Of a stretch of DNA of 64,000 bases, positions 1-10,174 are shown in pieces. The notes under the pieces were generated by a model. It searched no databases. It was not told where the DNA came from and was given only the letters and a program-made list of their open reading frames with translations. Where the stretch lies: contig CM020619.1 in the NCBI GenBank assembly GCA_009829735.1, forward strand, positions 21,756,671 to 21,820,670, read 5' to 3'. The position numbers were made by a program, and so were the translations under genes. The stretch comes from Pyropia yezoensis. Lineage: Eukaryota > Rhodophyta > Bangiophyceae > Bangiales > Bangiaceae. How positions within the stretch are numbered: the stretch's first letter is position 1; every line of letters begins with the position of its first letter.

Positions 1-2221
1 TGCATCCCACTTGTGTATCACACGCATCGACATCGATGACGAAGGTACCCCGTCTATGCGGTATCGCAAGGACGGGTGGGGCTAGTAGGGCTCGCTTCAG
101 CGACTCGAATGCCTCCTCTTCGCTAGGCGAAGGGGGTTGGAGTACCTTGGGTAAGGTACTGCTCGTAAGAACCGTTAACGGTTTAGCTATCCGAGCGAAG
201 TCCTTGACGAACCGTCGGTATACATTGCACATTCCCAGGAAGCTCTTGAGCTGCGTCTGGGTGTTAGGGAACCGGGCATCCCGGAGTGCCCGGGTATTGG
301 CTTCGAGTACCCCTAGTTTACCAGGGGTTATCTGGTGGCCCAGATACTCGACCGTCTGTTGGAAGAAGGCGCACTTCTTCAGACGCAGGGTTACCCCGGC
401 GTTCCTCAAGAGGGTGAGTACCTCGTCAACATGTTGTACATGGTCATCCATGTTACGCGAGAAGACGATGACGTCATCGAGGTACACTAGGCAGTTACGC
501 CACTTCACCCCCGACAGTATGATGTCGATAGCCCGCTGGAATGTAGCGGGGGCGTTGGACAATCCGAAGGGCATCCTTAGGAACTCGTACACTCCACTGT
601 GACAGACGAATGCCGTCTTGGGGATATCCTCGTCCGCCACCGGGATCTGCCAGTATCCGGCATTGCAGTCGATGGTGGTAAACACCGTAGCCTCCCCCAG
701 GGAGTCGATGCATTCATCCATCCTTGGTAAAGGGTATGAGTCCTTCTTGGTAACCAAGTTGAGGCGTCGATAATCGATGCAAAACCGAGGGGTTTGATCC
801 TTCTTCGGCACGATAACGACTGGGGCACCCCATTCCGACATCAAAGGTCGGATCACCTTAGCTTCACTCATCCTCTTCACTTCTCCATCAACGATCTCTC
901 GTTGCATAGGTCCCGCTCGGTGCGGTTGTGAGCGGGCGGGTCGTGCGCCTGGTACCAGGTCAATACGATGTTGGGTTGCCCCAATGGTACCCAAGGCCCC
1001 GCCTGTCCACATGACGTCATGCTTTCTTAGCATCCGTCGTACCCCTTCGGCTACCGAAGGGGGAAGGTGGTCGAGGTCAGCCTCGGCCAGTGCCTTCAAG
1101 GCCTCTTGGTCCTTTGGCGGCAGGTCCGCCGGAGCCGCCGATGGGTTAGGCTTCCCGTCATCGGGTTGCTGTCGCTCGGTGGTCTCGGCGACCGCCAGTA
1201 CTTCGAGTGGTTCCACTTGACCTTCCTTATCAGGGGTAAGGATATCTCCTTCGTAGAGTTCGGCAATCCCGAGGATAGTTCCCTTCGGGAGGGTGACTGC
1301 CTTACGGCGATAGTTCGCCATCACTAGGAGGGACGACCCTCCTGCTGGGAGGTCTATGAGACCGTTGGCCATGGTCAAACCATGGCGCTTGTACGTCCGT
1401 AGGTTGGACTGGACTCTGCAGATGCCTGCGAGGTCGCAGTTAACCGGGAGGACTGTCTCTGACAACGGCTCAAAGCGAGTTCGCTTGGCCAACCGAAGTG
1501 TCTTCGGCTCGACGCTTGCGTACACCTCAGCCACGTTAACGTGGCTTCCTTGTAGCGTCAGGTCCCTGACGATAGCCGTGTGTCCTCGCTTCGTCCCGTC
1601 GGCTTCTTGAAGCTCGACGGTCCTCCGGCCTGGCCGGATTGCATCAACGTGAACGTTGATGAAGGTGCACCCCAGTATGCAGGGCACCGATAGCGTTTCA
1701 CATACCAGGAAGTCAACTTCCGTGGTGAGATCCCCGATGGTAACCTGCAGCGACATCGCTGCGGTCGTACGAATGAGTCGACCATTCGCGTCCTTGATGG
1801 TGGGTCCCCGAGTCACTCTGACTCGTGGAAGCCACTTGTCCGGGAGGGTATCCTTCCGGATAAGGTTGGGTCCAGCCCCTGTGTCCAGTACAGGGTAGTA
1901 CGATCGTGTCGACTGGGGGTCAACCCCCAGTGTGGCTGATACCTTGAAGTTCTCCAAGGTAAACAACACATGTCCTACACCGATATCCGGTGTAGCTCGG
2001 GCATCCTGAACAGGGCCCTTGTCCGGTTCAACGTGACGGGGCTTCCCGTCCTCTCCTCCCAACCTTGGAGGTTGGTCATCAATCCCCTGACGCCGTGTCG
2101 TCGGGGCCGGAAGGTGTACCCGGGGGTTGATGCGGCGTCGGCTCAACCGCGCTCTCCGTGGGGCTTTCCCCGCGGTACTCCAGGGTGGCTTGCTTGGGTG
2201 ACCCCAGCGCCCCCCGGTCAT
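1..2221 (-). CDS. pol: Ty3/gypsy pol polyprotein (protease, reverse transcriptase, start of RNase H), truncated by window edge
   Basis: The frame is open from a TAG at 2329-2327 to the window edge; its first ATG after the gag stop is at 2221. It overlaps the gag end in another frame (pol reads -1 relative to gag), so expression by -1 frameshifting or reinitiation is likely. A retropepsin site reads VLDTGAGPNLI (Asp codon 1885-1883). Reverse transcriptase follows, with PVVIVPKKD, FCIDYRRLN, FTTIDCNAGYWQIPV, MPFGLSNAPATFQ and the catalytic YLDDVIVF (YLDD at about 484-473), then EYLGHQITPGK. The visible frame ends in FVIDVDACDTQVGC, the first acidic motif of RNase H. I followed the frame through the protease and the diagnostic RT motifs and saw no stop. 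Confidence 0.9.
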   Translation of the reverse strand, partial: MTGGRWGHPSKPPWSTAGKAPRRARLSRRRINPRVHLPAPTTRRQGIDDQPPRLGGEDGKPRHVEPDKGPVQDARATPDIGVGHVLFTLENFKVSATLGVDPQSTRSYYPVLDTGAGPNLIRKDTLPDKWLPRVRVTRGPTIKDANGRLIRTTAAMSLQVTIGDLTTEVDFLVCETLSVPCILGCTFINVHVDAIRPGRRTVELQEADGTKRGHTAIVRDLTLQGSHVNVAEVYASVEPKTLRLAKRTRFEPLSETVLPVNCDLAGICRVQSNLRTYKRHGLTMANGLIDLPAGGSSLLVMANYRRKAVTLPKGTILGIAELYEGDILTPDKEGQVEPLEVLAVAETTERQQPDDGKPNPSAAPADLPPKDQEALKALAEADLDHLPPSVAEGVRRMLRKHDVMWTGGALGTIGATQHRIDLVPGARPARSQPHRAGPMQREIVDGEVKRMSEAKVIRPLMSEWGAPVVIVPKKDQTPRFCIDYRRLNLVTKKDSYPLPRMDECIDSLGEATVFTTIDCNAGYWQIPVADEDIPKTAFVCHSGVYEFLRMPFGLSNAPATFQRAIDIILSGVKWRNCLVYLDDVIVFSRNMDDHVQHVDEVLTLLRNAGVTLRLKKCAFFQQTVEYLGHQITPGKLGVLEANTRALRDARFPNTQTQLKSFLGMCNVYRRFVKDFARIAKPLTVLTSSTLPKVLQPPSPSEEEAFESLKRALLAPPVLAIPHRRGTFVIDVDACDTQVGC

Positions 2222-2229
2222 CCTTCCTC

Positions 2230-4413
2230 TTACTCGTTTCCCGCCCTTGGTAGGGTGCTGTCCGCCGGGACATCCGGCTGAGGAGGTGCCCCCTCGACGG
2301 CCTGTACTCCACCTGGAGCTGGCTGCCTACCCGGTGCGGGTCCGGGTGCTCGGGCGGGATACCCCCCCGTGGATGCCTTGCGTTGCGCCGCTGCCCGCCG
2401 AGACTCCTCGGGGATGAGTGGGCAGGAAGACACCCAGTGCTGGGGATCCCCACACAACATACACCCGGACGTGCCGGTCCCCCCTTGAGTTCGCATAGGG
2501 GTAGCCCCGTAGCTACGGTTGCCTCCCTCGGGCGCCCGAGTGCCTGCTCCCTGGTAGGCCTTGGGTCCTTGGGTCAACCGGAACATGGACTCCCCCAACC
2601 GGTTGGGTCGGCCCGCGATCTGCGGAGGTGCCTCCGTGCGCACCGCCCATGTTGGCAAGGGTTGGTGAGGGTTACCCGTCACCGGGGAGTACCCCGTAGT
2701 CCGCACATACGGGACGCGCCGTCCCGTTCCTTCGTTGACCTGGAACTGGGTTCCAGCCGGGGCGATGTACGCTACCGTACCATGTTCATCAATCACCGGC
2801 GTCGCCGGTAGCAACAGGTGGCCCTGTTGGTCGACTAGAGGGTCATCCTCACCAATAGGGGTATGTTCGGTCGCCACCAGTACTGGTGCGGCCTTACGTT
2901 CCACCTTCTCTTGCCTCGGTACCGGGGTAAGACTGGGCTTGCCTCCCTCACCCTTGGGCTTCGGGGCCAAGGCACACTCCGGGTGTAGAACCCGGTAGGC
3001 GTCCCCTAGGGACTTGCACATATGCATCAGTCGACTGAAGTTCGTCCGTGCCGTGTTGGCGCCCCGTGCGGATATCCGCACGTAGTTGCGTACTCCTGCG
3101 AACAGGATGGCCCGTAGCTCCCCTTCTCCGATGAGCTTCCCCAGCTCGTAGTCGAGCTCTTGGATCCGGCGTCCAAACATCTCCTCATCCTCCCAGGACT
3201 GGGCGGTGGCAGTGCGAAGGGCCCGATAGTGGTCCTCGCACTTGTCCTCACTGAGGTAGCTGCTCAGCAGCTCCTTCAATATCCCACGGTAATCCATGGG
3301 GGTGGCCGCGACCCTCATTCCCGGCATCGGGGATGCCTGGCGAAGAATGCCTCGCACCCGTTCATCAACAAAGAACGGGAGGATCTCCAGGGCCAGCCCC
3401 TCGTTAACGAGCGCCTTGTCTGCGGCTGCCTTGAAGCTAGTCAAGAAGCCGATGACTGCCAACGGGCGTCCGTTCGGCCCCCCGAACATAGGGACTCCCT
3501 TCATAAGGGTCTGCATAGAGCGGATCGCCCGATGCGACGTATTACGCATCGATTCCGATACGGTGGTAGAGCGGTCCTCCAAACGATAACGTTCCGGAGT
3601 AAGAACCGACCGGAAGACCTCGTTGACGATCTCCGTGTCAGCGTCCTGGATATCCAGTCGCTTAGCCAGTTGATGAGCGAACTCATCGGATTCCATCCGC
3701 TTCAGTAGGCTCGCAGTTACCTGCGCGGTCATAGCTTCCACCACTGAAGATGGTACTTCAGGCGTCGGCACCTCGGGAACCCGAGTTGCCTGGCCTCCTT
3801 CGTCGTGGGGGTACTGCGAGAGGGTACCCCCTCCCCCAATAACCGACTCTCCCCCGGCGTACGTATCCGCCGGGTCGTGTCCGCGGAGTCCGCTTCGGGT
3901 GCTCCGAGCGTATCGCTCCGTGTGACTCCGTTCCAACTCTGCCGACGAGTCGGACCCATACCCCATTGTGTCCGGGGGTTGTCCAGGAGTAGCAACCCCG
4001 GGATTGACCCTGGTGGACTCCGAAAGTAGTCCGGCCGGTTCGAACCGTACCGGTGTGGGCGGAACACGACGGGGTCCCGTCGTGTGCCGTGTTGACATCA
4101 ACACTGCCATTGCGTCCTCCGTCCGATCTTGACGGGCGTCGAGCCCGGAAAACCGGGCCTCGATGCGGGCCAATGATGCCATCAGGGAATCCCCTGGTGA
4201 AGGAGGCGGCGGAGTGAGGTCGGTCGACGACAGTTGAGGCGGGCCCCCGCCTCCTGCCGTCCGAGCCGTGCCAAACGTCGATCCGGCACCGGAAAGCATT
4301 GGCGTCTCAATGTTATCGATCGGGTTCCCGATCCCGGTTCCCGTAGTCACCTCCGGAGTCGGCGTCGACGCCGATCCGTCATCTTGAACGTTCCCCGTCT
4401 CTTGGGTAGACAT
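2230..4413 (-). CDS. gag: Ty3/gypsy gag polyprotein, 727 aa
   Basis: Encodes the capsid/nucleocapsid protein of element A. The start is the ATG at 4413; a GTG two codons earlier also opens the frame. The N-terminal third is Ser/Thr/Pro/Gly-rich and probably disordered. A helical capsid-like region follows at roughly residues 290-480, with motifs such as AIRSMQTLMKGVPMFGG and WEDEEMFGRRIQELDYEL. Near the C-terminus a CCHC zinc knuckle reads CMLCGDPQHWVSSC (C-x2-C-x4-H-x4-C). The last 100 nt overlap the pol frame. The N-terminal half matches no family I know; the assignment rests on the knuckle, position and neighbouring pol. Confidence 0.85.
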   Translation of the reverse strand: MSTQETGNVQDDGSASTPTPEVTTGTGIGNPIDNIETPMLSGAGSTFGTARTAGGGGPPQLSSTDLTPPPPSPGDSLMASLARIEARFSGLDARQDRTEDAMAVLMSTRHTTGPRRVPPTPVRFEPAGLLSESTRVNPGVATPGQPPDTMGYGSDSSAELERSHTERYARSTRSGLRGHDPADTYAGGESVIGGGGTLSQYPHDEGGQATRVPEVPTPEVPSSVVEAMTAQVTASLLKRMESDEFAHQLAKRLDIQDADTEIVNEVFRSVLTPERYRLEDRSTTVSESMRNTSHRAIRSMQTLMKGVPMFGGPNGRPLAVIGFLTSFKAAADKALVNEGLALEILPFFVDERVRGILRQASPMPGMRVAATPMDYRGILKELLSSYLSEDKCEDHYRALRTATAQSWEDEEMFGRRIQELDYELGKLIGEGELRAILFAGVRNYVRISARGANTARTNFSRLMHMCKSLGDAYRVLHPECALAPKPKGEGGKPSLTPVPRQEKVERKAAPVLVATEHTPIGEDDPLVDQQGHLLLPATPVIDEHGTVAYIAPAGTQFQVNEGTGRRVPYVRTTGYSPVTGNPHQPLPTWAVRTEAPPQIAGRPNRLGESMFRLTQGPKAYQGAGTRAPEGGNRSYGATPMRTQGGTGTSGCMLCGDPQHWVSSCPLIPEESRRAAAQRKASTGGYPARAPGPAPGRQPAPGGVQAVEGAPPQPDVPADSTLPRAGNE

Positions 4414-4619
4414 AGTCACAATCAGTCCACCGACGCAACGATCACCACGAATAAGAGAGCGAGGGGGTAGATTGGGGAGAGTAACAGTATGTCACAGTCA
4501 CAGGTAAAAGCTCAACACAATTGATCAGGTCGCAACACCACGAGTACAAGAAAAGGACCGGATCCCTATCCGTGTGCCAGGGCCGAAGACGGCGTCACCA
4601 CAAGGGTGACGGAAACCCG

Positions 4620-4637
4620 TCCCCTGCTGCTCCACCA
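4620..4637 (-). other. Candidate primer-binding site of element A
   Basis: Read on the minus strand the LTR ends ...GCTACA, and after one base comes TGGTGGAGCAGCAGGGGA. It starts with TGG, as expected for pairing with a tRNA 3' CCA. The plus strand here reads CCCTGCTGCTCCACCA, which looks like a tRNA acceptor end. Which tRNA it is cannot be told from this window. Confidence 0.5.
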
Positions 4638-4638
4638 A

Positions 4639-5001
4639 TGTAGCACAATAGGAATCCGTCGCACGTCCACTCTCAGGGAACACTCACCAAGGGGGATCGG
4701 CACCAACGTCACCGGGAGGCCAAGGTTGCTGTCCTTGGAGCGCAAGCCACGGGACCAAGATGGGAGCCCAAATGGGAGGGGTTTGTTGTTCTACCTTGGC
4801 CGGCGGTGGATTCGCCACCGGCCCCCTCGTTATAAACCCTCGGAGACACTACTAACTACCCTCCACCCCAAGATGCAAATCCCTCTGGTCATACGTAACT
4901 TATAGATACCGTGACCAGTACGGACTCCCAAATTGAAAGTTAAGGGTTAGAAGTAGCCCCCCTAATAATAGGGTCTCAATACGGACAACCATATAGCTAC
5001 A
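4639..5001 (-). repeat. LTR of element A, 363 bp
   Basis: The segment is bounded by a perfect 6-bp inverted repeat, TGTAGC at 4639-4644 and GCTACA at 4996-5001, in the TG...CA form of retroviral-type LTRs. On its inner side lies the candidate primer-binding site and on its outer side a polypurine run. A TATA-like TTTATA (minus strand, around 4831-4837) is a plausible promoter. The sequence is clearly more AT-rich than the surroundings. The second copy is outside the window. Confidence 0.75.
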
Positions 5002-5013
5002 TATCCCCCCCTT
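5002..5013 (-). other. Polypurine tract-like sequence outside the LTR
   Basis: The minus strand reads AAGGGGGGGATA directly before the LTR start. It is preceded by CCCGAGGACGGGCCGAATCT, which resembles the usual 3' end of a gypsy internal region. Element B has a closely similar tract (AAGGGGGGGAGG) directly before its 3' LTR. A tract on this side of an LTR that also has a primer-binding site is unexpected. Confidence 0.5.
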
Positions 5014-5049
5014 AGATTCGGCCCGTCCTCGGGTCGAGTTGCATTCGGG

Positions 5050-6499
5050 TTACCGAATGTAAGTGGGGGCGTCCGCCAGAGAGGTGTCATCCCGCTCTAA
5101 AATGAACATCGCGTGGGCAAGTGGTCGCACGACCGCCTCCGCTAGTGCCAAACGGTTCCAAAACGCCTCCTGGCGTAGTGTCACGAGAGCTGGTGGAGCG
5201 GCGGCCCCGAGCTCCGTTGCGAAGCACAGGAGAGCGCCACGGACACGCAGGAGACTAGCCAGGCACATCTGTAGCGAGCTCCACCGAGTCTCAGAAACCG
5301 TCAGTATGGCTAGCGTAGTCCCATAAATCCGCTGCATTGACGCCTTAGCGAGGGGGAGGAGCTTCGCCGAAGGTCGCGTGAGGGTGAGGGCGGCGGCTAA
5401 AGCGGCTTCCGTAGTTGGGCGTAAGGATGTATCTGATAGCACGTGCTTCATCAACAGGTTCATTTGATGTGCCATGCACCGCAGAAACACGAGAGTCGGA
5501 TGGCGCAAATCTAAAATCCGCCCGCGCTCGGCCGCACTGGCCCGCATCGTCAGTGCACACAGCCCCAATTGCGACGCCGTCCGACTCCAGTCGGTCCAGC
5601 ACGCCGCTTATGGCTGCTGCTGCTGCCAATCCGTTGTGTGCGGGACCCTCCTCTGCAGCTTCCAACACGTACCGGAGGCCCAGGACGCCGACGATGGAAC
5701 CCATCACATGCAGACGATCCTGGCGCTCGTATCCATCGCACATGAGAGTGCCACGTAGCGACCCGCCCAGCTGCGTCTTCAGCTTGCCGAGCATGCGTGT
5801 CTGTGAAGACTGCGCGGCAGCCGCCAACAGCGGCCCAGCTAGGGTCCGTCTCGTAGGCACGTGGTCCACGGCCGAATACCTCAGCGTTCTAATCAGGTCC
5901 AGAAACGTCGATCGTTCTACGATAGAAAACGGCACGCGCGCATCGGCTACGAAGACTAGAAGACGCTCGTGAAGAAAGCGCTTCTCATCCTCCGTAAGTG
6001 GTGCACTGAAGTACTTCTGAAGCGTTGAATCCGGCCTACGGCGCTTCCCAGACGTTGCGTTGTCCAAGGGCTTGTCCGCCAAAAACGCCTTCACCCTGGC
6101 AAATTGCCCAGAGGTTATGCCCAGCTCCTCACAGAGAGCAGACACCTCGGCGCTGGTAGACGTCGTCGACGACCCCACCCCGTACAGGGGGGTCCTATTG
6201 GAAGAACCAGCCGGGCCAACAGTGCGTGGCGCGCAGCTTCCACCGGTCTGCTTGTTGAACGAGCACTTTCGCAGGTGAGGGATCATCTTGTCCCTGCGGC
6301 CGTGCACCGGCGCGGCTGGTGTCACGACGGGGAGCTTGGAGATGGCTGCCTCGTCACCGTCACATGCATCTACATCTTCGAGGTACCTCTGGTAAGCTGC
6401 CTCGCAGGCGCGGCAGAAGGCGATCCAATAGTTGGTCGGCTTGCCCTCGCCGTCCAGCACGTGGTCGCCAGTTTTTCGAAACGCAGACCACAGGTCCAT
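5050..6499 (-). pseudogene. hAT-superfamily transposase, frameshifted and C-terminally truncated
   Basis: The likely start is the ATG at 6499 (MDLWSAFRKTG). It is followed by a BED-type finger (CRAC ... HLRKC), then the DUF659-like core with LMCDGYERQDRLHVMGS. CTDDAGQCGRARA matches the metal-binding Asp region. Near 5520 the frame must shift for translation to continue as RILDLRHPTLVFLRCMAHQ and SETRWSSLQMCLASLL, both typical of hAT transposases. The frame stops at 5050, before the C-terminal dimerisation region, only 49 bp from the LTR of element A. Both the frameshift and the missing C-terminus argue for a dead copy; truncation by the LTR element or by a deletion are both possible. Confidence 0.8.
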
Positions 6500-6699
6500 C
6501 GCGGTACTCAGGTACAGCCGGAAGGGGCGAAGAAGAATAGTGGGGCTGCGTGCGCTGGTGGCCTCGTCTGTCGCTGGTGCGCGCGCACGGCAGCAGCGCC
6601 GGTCGCAATCCCGACCCTTGAATCCTGGGCGGATAGCACACGCGTGACTGATGTCCCGAATTGCACCGTGCGTCATATCAGTGCGAAAGCAGTTGGAAT

Positions 6700-6799
6700 T
6701 AACGACTTCAACGAGTTCTCGTCTCGGGACCATAACGACTCTAACGATCGCTATAACGATCGTTTAACGACTTTCGTTTAACGACTTTTCTTAACGACT
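6700..6799. repeat. Cluster of seven TAACGA motifs upstream of the hAT gene
   Basis: TAACGA occurs seven times in 100 bp (starts near 6700, 6733, 6742, 6754, 6765, 6779 and 6792), mostly as TTTAACGACTT or ATAACGAT. Clustered short direct repeats are the usual form of subterminal transposase-binding sites in hAT elements. A poly-G run of 13 follows at about 6812. The terminal inverted repeat itself was not identified. Confidence 0.6.
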
Positions 6800-6899
6800 G
6801 ACAACCTTAGTGGGGGGGGGGGGGTGGGGTGGCCGATGCAAGGCCATCGCTGCCGCCGTGCGCCGTGTGCACACACGAGGCGGGCGCGTGCCACGCCTA

Positions 6900-6930
6900 A
6901 AGGTCGGTTCCATGCATTAAGGCGCATGAG
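6900..6930 (+). repeat. Left terminal inverted repeat of the mariner element
   Basis: 31 bp beginning AAGGTCGGTTCC and ending GGCGCATGAG, an exact reverse complement of 10175-10205. The flanking TA at 6898-6899 extends the visible palindrome to 33 bp. Confidence 0.93.
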
Positions 6931-7249
6931 AAAATAATTTTCTTTATTGTTTGAGAAGACCTGTTATCTTCTAAAGCTACAGAACTGGTCTCAGCAGCAT
7001 GGGCACCACGGGAAAAAAAGGGCATGCTCATACCTTCATCCATCGCTGAGCTGCGCTTCCATCTCTCTCGCTCCTTCGATATCTGGCGGGTATCGCGCAT
7101 CCCGATGCCCTCGCCGGGCCCGAGATCTTTCACCTGAATGTTTCATGATTCGTGTTTGCAGCCCAGCTGGCATTCGGGGCAGCGCCTTGTCTCGCAGCAA
7201 CAAATCTCCACCAGGCAGCCGCCATAGATCCGGCCCGATCTGTCACCCC

Positions 7250-7720
7250 CGCGTCCCCCACCTGTGGCCAACGGAGCAAGCATCCCCCCCCGTCACCGAC
7301 GCCGCGCGCCCCCCTCCCTCGTCCCCACGGCGCGTGCCCCCCCCCCCGTAACCGGCCCCGCGCGCGCGCCCACCCGTTCCCTCGCCGTGCGCGCCCCCCC
7401 CCGTCACCGATGCCGCGCGCGCCCCTACCCGTCACTGGCGCCGCGCGTGCCCCCCCCCGTTATTGGCGCCACACGCGCCCCCACCCGGAAGCCAAGCCGG
7501 CGCCCCTCCCCCTTCTACCGCTGATGCTGCGTGCCCCCCCCAAGCCGCCGATCGTGCACGGCCGCACCGCCGCTCGTTCATGCCGCTTGCCCCTCCCGCG
7601 TCGCGCGCGCCGTGCGCCCCCCCGCCGACGGCCGACGACAATGCGTGCCTCTCTTCAGTCGCCGTGGGCGCGTGCGAACCCTCCCGTTTCTGAAACCGCG
7701 TCCCCCCTCCCGGTCGCCGA
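7250..7720. repeat. Degenerate C-rich minisatellite inside the mariner element
   Basis: Imperfect tandem units of about 35-50 bp repeat the pattern CGCGCGCCCCC...GTCACCGACGCCGCGCG, with C-runs of 7-14. Open frames on both strands here are repetitive (Pro/Arg/Ala or Gly/Arg) and I regard them as non-coding. Confidence 0.6.
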
Positions 7721-7949
7721 GAGCTCGTGCCCCCTGCCGCCATCGTCGACGCCGACGGCGCCCCTTCCATGGCTACTGTCCTCTCCATTTAAGCCCAACC
7801 TTGCTGGCTGTCGGGTACGAATTCAATGTAGCTCGAACGGCGCTTCTCAAAGATGAAAACACATGAAAACAACCCACAATACCATTCACTCGTCATCCAA
7901 ACACTCCATATCGTCGTCATCCGACCTCACGGAGGGCTCGGAATTAACG

Positions 7950-9587
7950 TCATCGTCCTCCAGGCCCCCCTAACACCTCAGCAGCATCTTCAAATGCTGC
8001 CTCAACCTCGTCACGCATCGCCCCGATATCCCGGTACCACACTTCCATCTTGATGGCGTGGTCCTCATATCTGCACCAGACCTCCGCAGTGACCTTGGCA
8101 AACTCGATGTCCACCAGCGCCTTCAGCTCCGCCATCGAGAAGTTCACGTTGGCGCGTTTCAGAGCCATCTGCACGGTCCCCCACATCATCTCGATCGGAT
8201 TCAACTCCGGATGAGCGACAGGCGAGATAAGGATGTTGACATTGAAGCGCCGCGTCTGATCTTGCACTTCGTAGCGAGGAGTGGGCCGATGCTTATCGGC
8301 TTCCCGCTTCATATCGGCCTTGTTTTTCACCCGCCGTCAGTCCTGCGACCCCCAGGACACTGGCACGGCCTCGCGACGCTCCAGCCAGTCCGCCAGTTCA
8401 GCCTTCCTCATCTTGGTGGTGGGCGGTCGCGCATCGTTCATTAAGGTCAGATGGTAGGGCGCTCGATCGATGACCAGCACACCGCCTGATATCTTAGGTA
8501 GGACCTGTTCCTCCAGCCATTTCAGCCAGGTAGGTCCGTTCATTTCCTTGTGGTAGTCCCCTGTGCTCTTCTTCCCGACAAGTGAGAGTCCGGCTCCCGC
8601 CAGCAAGCCGGTCTCGCGAGACCCGACGTGTGCGATGATGATCCGTCCGCCCTTGCTTGACGGCTGGTACAATCGCGCGCGGAGGTGGCCATCGTTCCAG
8701 CTCCGGTACACCGACATGTTTTTGTTGGCCCAGGTTTCATCCGTGTAGTAGATGACCGTCCCCATCGCCCGGTACTTCCGCAGGGTGTCGATGAAGTCCT
8801 CCCGCTGGCGGATGACGGACGGCTTCTCGCGTGCCACGTCGTAGTGGTTGGGCCCCTTCGAAAAGGTGAAACCCAGATCCTGCAGGGCGCGGAAGAGAGT
8901 CGTTCGCATCCAGACATACGAGTCGGCATCCGGGCCGTCGGCGGCCCCACCTCCAGCACTAAGCCCTACACCCACCGTCCCTCCACCGACACTGGGCCCC
9001 ACCGCCCCACCGACACCGTGCGCCCCTCCCCCACCGCCAGCGCTCGTGCTGGGCCCGCCCTCGTCCATCACCGCGCCAACCCCGCTCTCCTCTCGAGGAC
9101 CAGAGCCCCGCACACTCCCGTCCTCAGAGCCCGCGCGCAGTACCCCCAAGGTGCTCTCGAGAGTTGGGAGCCGCTTCTCGAGATACTTCTGGGAAATGGC
9201 GACCCGCACGCGCCCGTACTCCTCCTGCGGAATGCGCCGCCGTGACTGGCGGCGCTCAGGGGTCCCAGCAGATTGCGCGCGCTCAACCGCCCCAGGCTGA
9301 ACCACTCGAGTCACAGTCCGCCGACTCACGCCAGTCGCGAGTGCCGTACGCTCCGCAGGCTTTTTCATCATGGTCCGCCGCGCGTCCGACATCTCCCGCT
9401 CAAAGAACCGCCGAACGTTCCGAATCAGGGTGACAGCCTCATCCGTAAGCTCCCTCACCGCGCGCACGCGTGCAGCGACAGGACTCCCACGAGAGGCAGC
9501 AGCCCCCGCGCGGGCCGCGGCGTACTCCGTCCCGCCGCGACCAGCCAGCCCCGTCGCACGAGCAAGACGCCGAGCTCGGGGAGCCAT
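7950..9587 (-). pseudogene. IS630/Tc1-mariner-type DDE transposase with one in-frame TGA
   Basis: Reading from the ATG at 9587, the N-terminus is Arg/Ala-rich with a helix-turn-helix-like stretch (RTALATGVSRRTVTRV), then a Gly/Ala linker. The catalytic core shows VIYYTDETWANKNM (first Asp), GGVLVIDRAPYHL (second Asp) and HPELNPIEMMWGTVQ (Glu). PPTTKMRKAELADWL between the second Asp and the Glu marks the long-linker IS630-like family common in invertebrates, where the linker is about 85-90 residues instead of 34-41. A TGA at 8339-8337 falls inside this linker. The frame is otherwise unbroken to 7950, so a single recent nonsense change is the simplest reading; an unusual stop context or a sequencing error are alternatives. 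Confidence 0.85.
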
Positions 9588-10174
9588 AGCTTACAACAAT
9601 TGGGCGGCAAGGGAAGCGTGGCAGGAGTCACGGGAGAAGCGCCGTCGGCCAGTCGTCGGCGTCGGACCAAAAAAGGCGCCACTTCCTGCTCCGAGAGGCG
9701 GTCCGCGCGGGCACGCGGATCAAAAAAGGCGCCACGTCCAGCAGCACAGCAATGTCTGGGTGTCAAGTAGCCCACCTCATGAAATTTCTGATTTGAGCGA
9801 CACTGCATGGCAAGGAAAATGCTATTTTTCTCTCCCGCGTACGAGCAGCAAGCGACGGCCACCAGCACTTTCCACACCCACAGACTGCCTGCGCTTCAGC
9901 TCAGGTGTCACCCATGCACAGAAGCCACGAATATTATCGCCTGAGCGCGCCGTTTCCGTGATCGCATCGCCATCAGGAACCACTCTTGATGCAGTCTTGT
10001 ACATCGGTGCAATACAAAGAAGAAAGAGAAAAAATCACCCCTCCATAATCCTCCATCGTAAACGCCTCAGACTCGGTCAGAAAATAGCTCGTGAGGTGGT
10101 CGACGTTTTGCAGCAGTATCATCCTGGAAAGCTTCTTCCGTTGCCGAGTTCTGTGCGCTCAAACAAGGGTCGCG

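Larger units (their letters stand above)
1..5001 (-). mobile_element. Ty3/gypsy LTR retrotransposon A (partial, runs off left edge)
   Basis: On the minus strand the order is LTR (5001 to 4639), candidate primer-binding site (about 4637 to 4620), gag (4413 to 2230), pol (2221 to the window edge). The pol order protease, reverse transcriptase, RNase H is typical of Ty3/gypsy elements. Gag and the visible part of pol are open, so this copy is much better preserved than elements B and C. Integrase, the polypurine tract and the second LTR lie outside the window, so target-site duplication and LTR age cannot be judged. Confidence 0.9.

Noticed and set aside
7250..7560. CRISPR-like array
   Set aside because: Units are degenerate, unevenly spaced and low-complexity, with no conserved repeat or unique spacers, and the DNA is eukaryotic.
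7152..7856. Plus-strand 234-codon Pro/Arg frame
   Set aside because: Translation of a C-rich minisatellite inside the mariner element; no motif and no conserved start.
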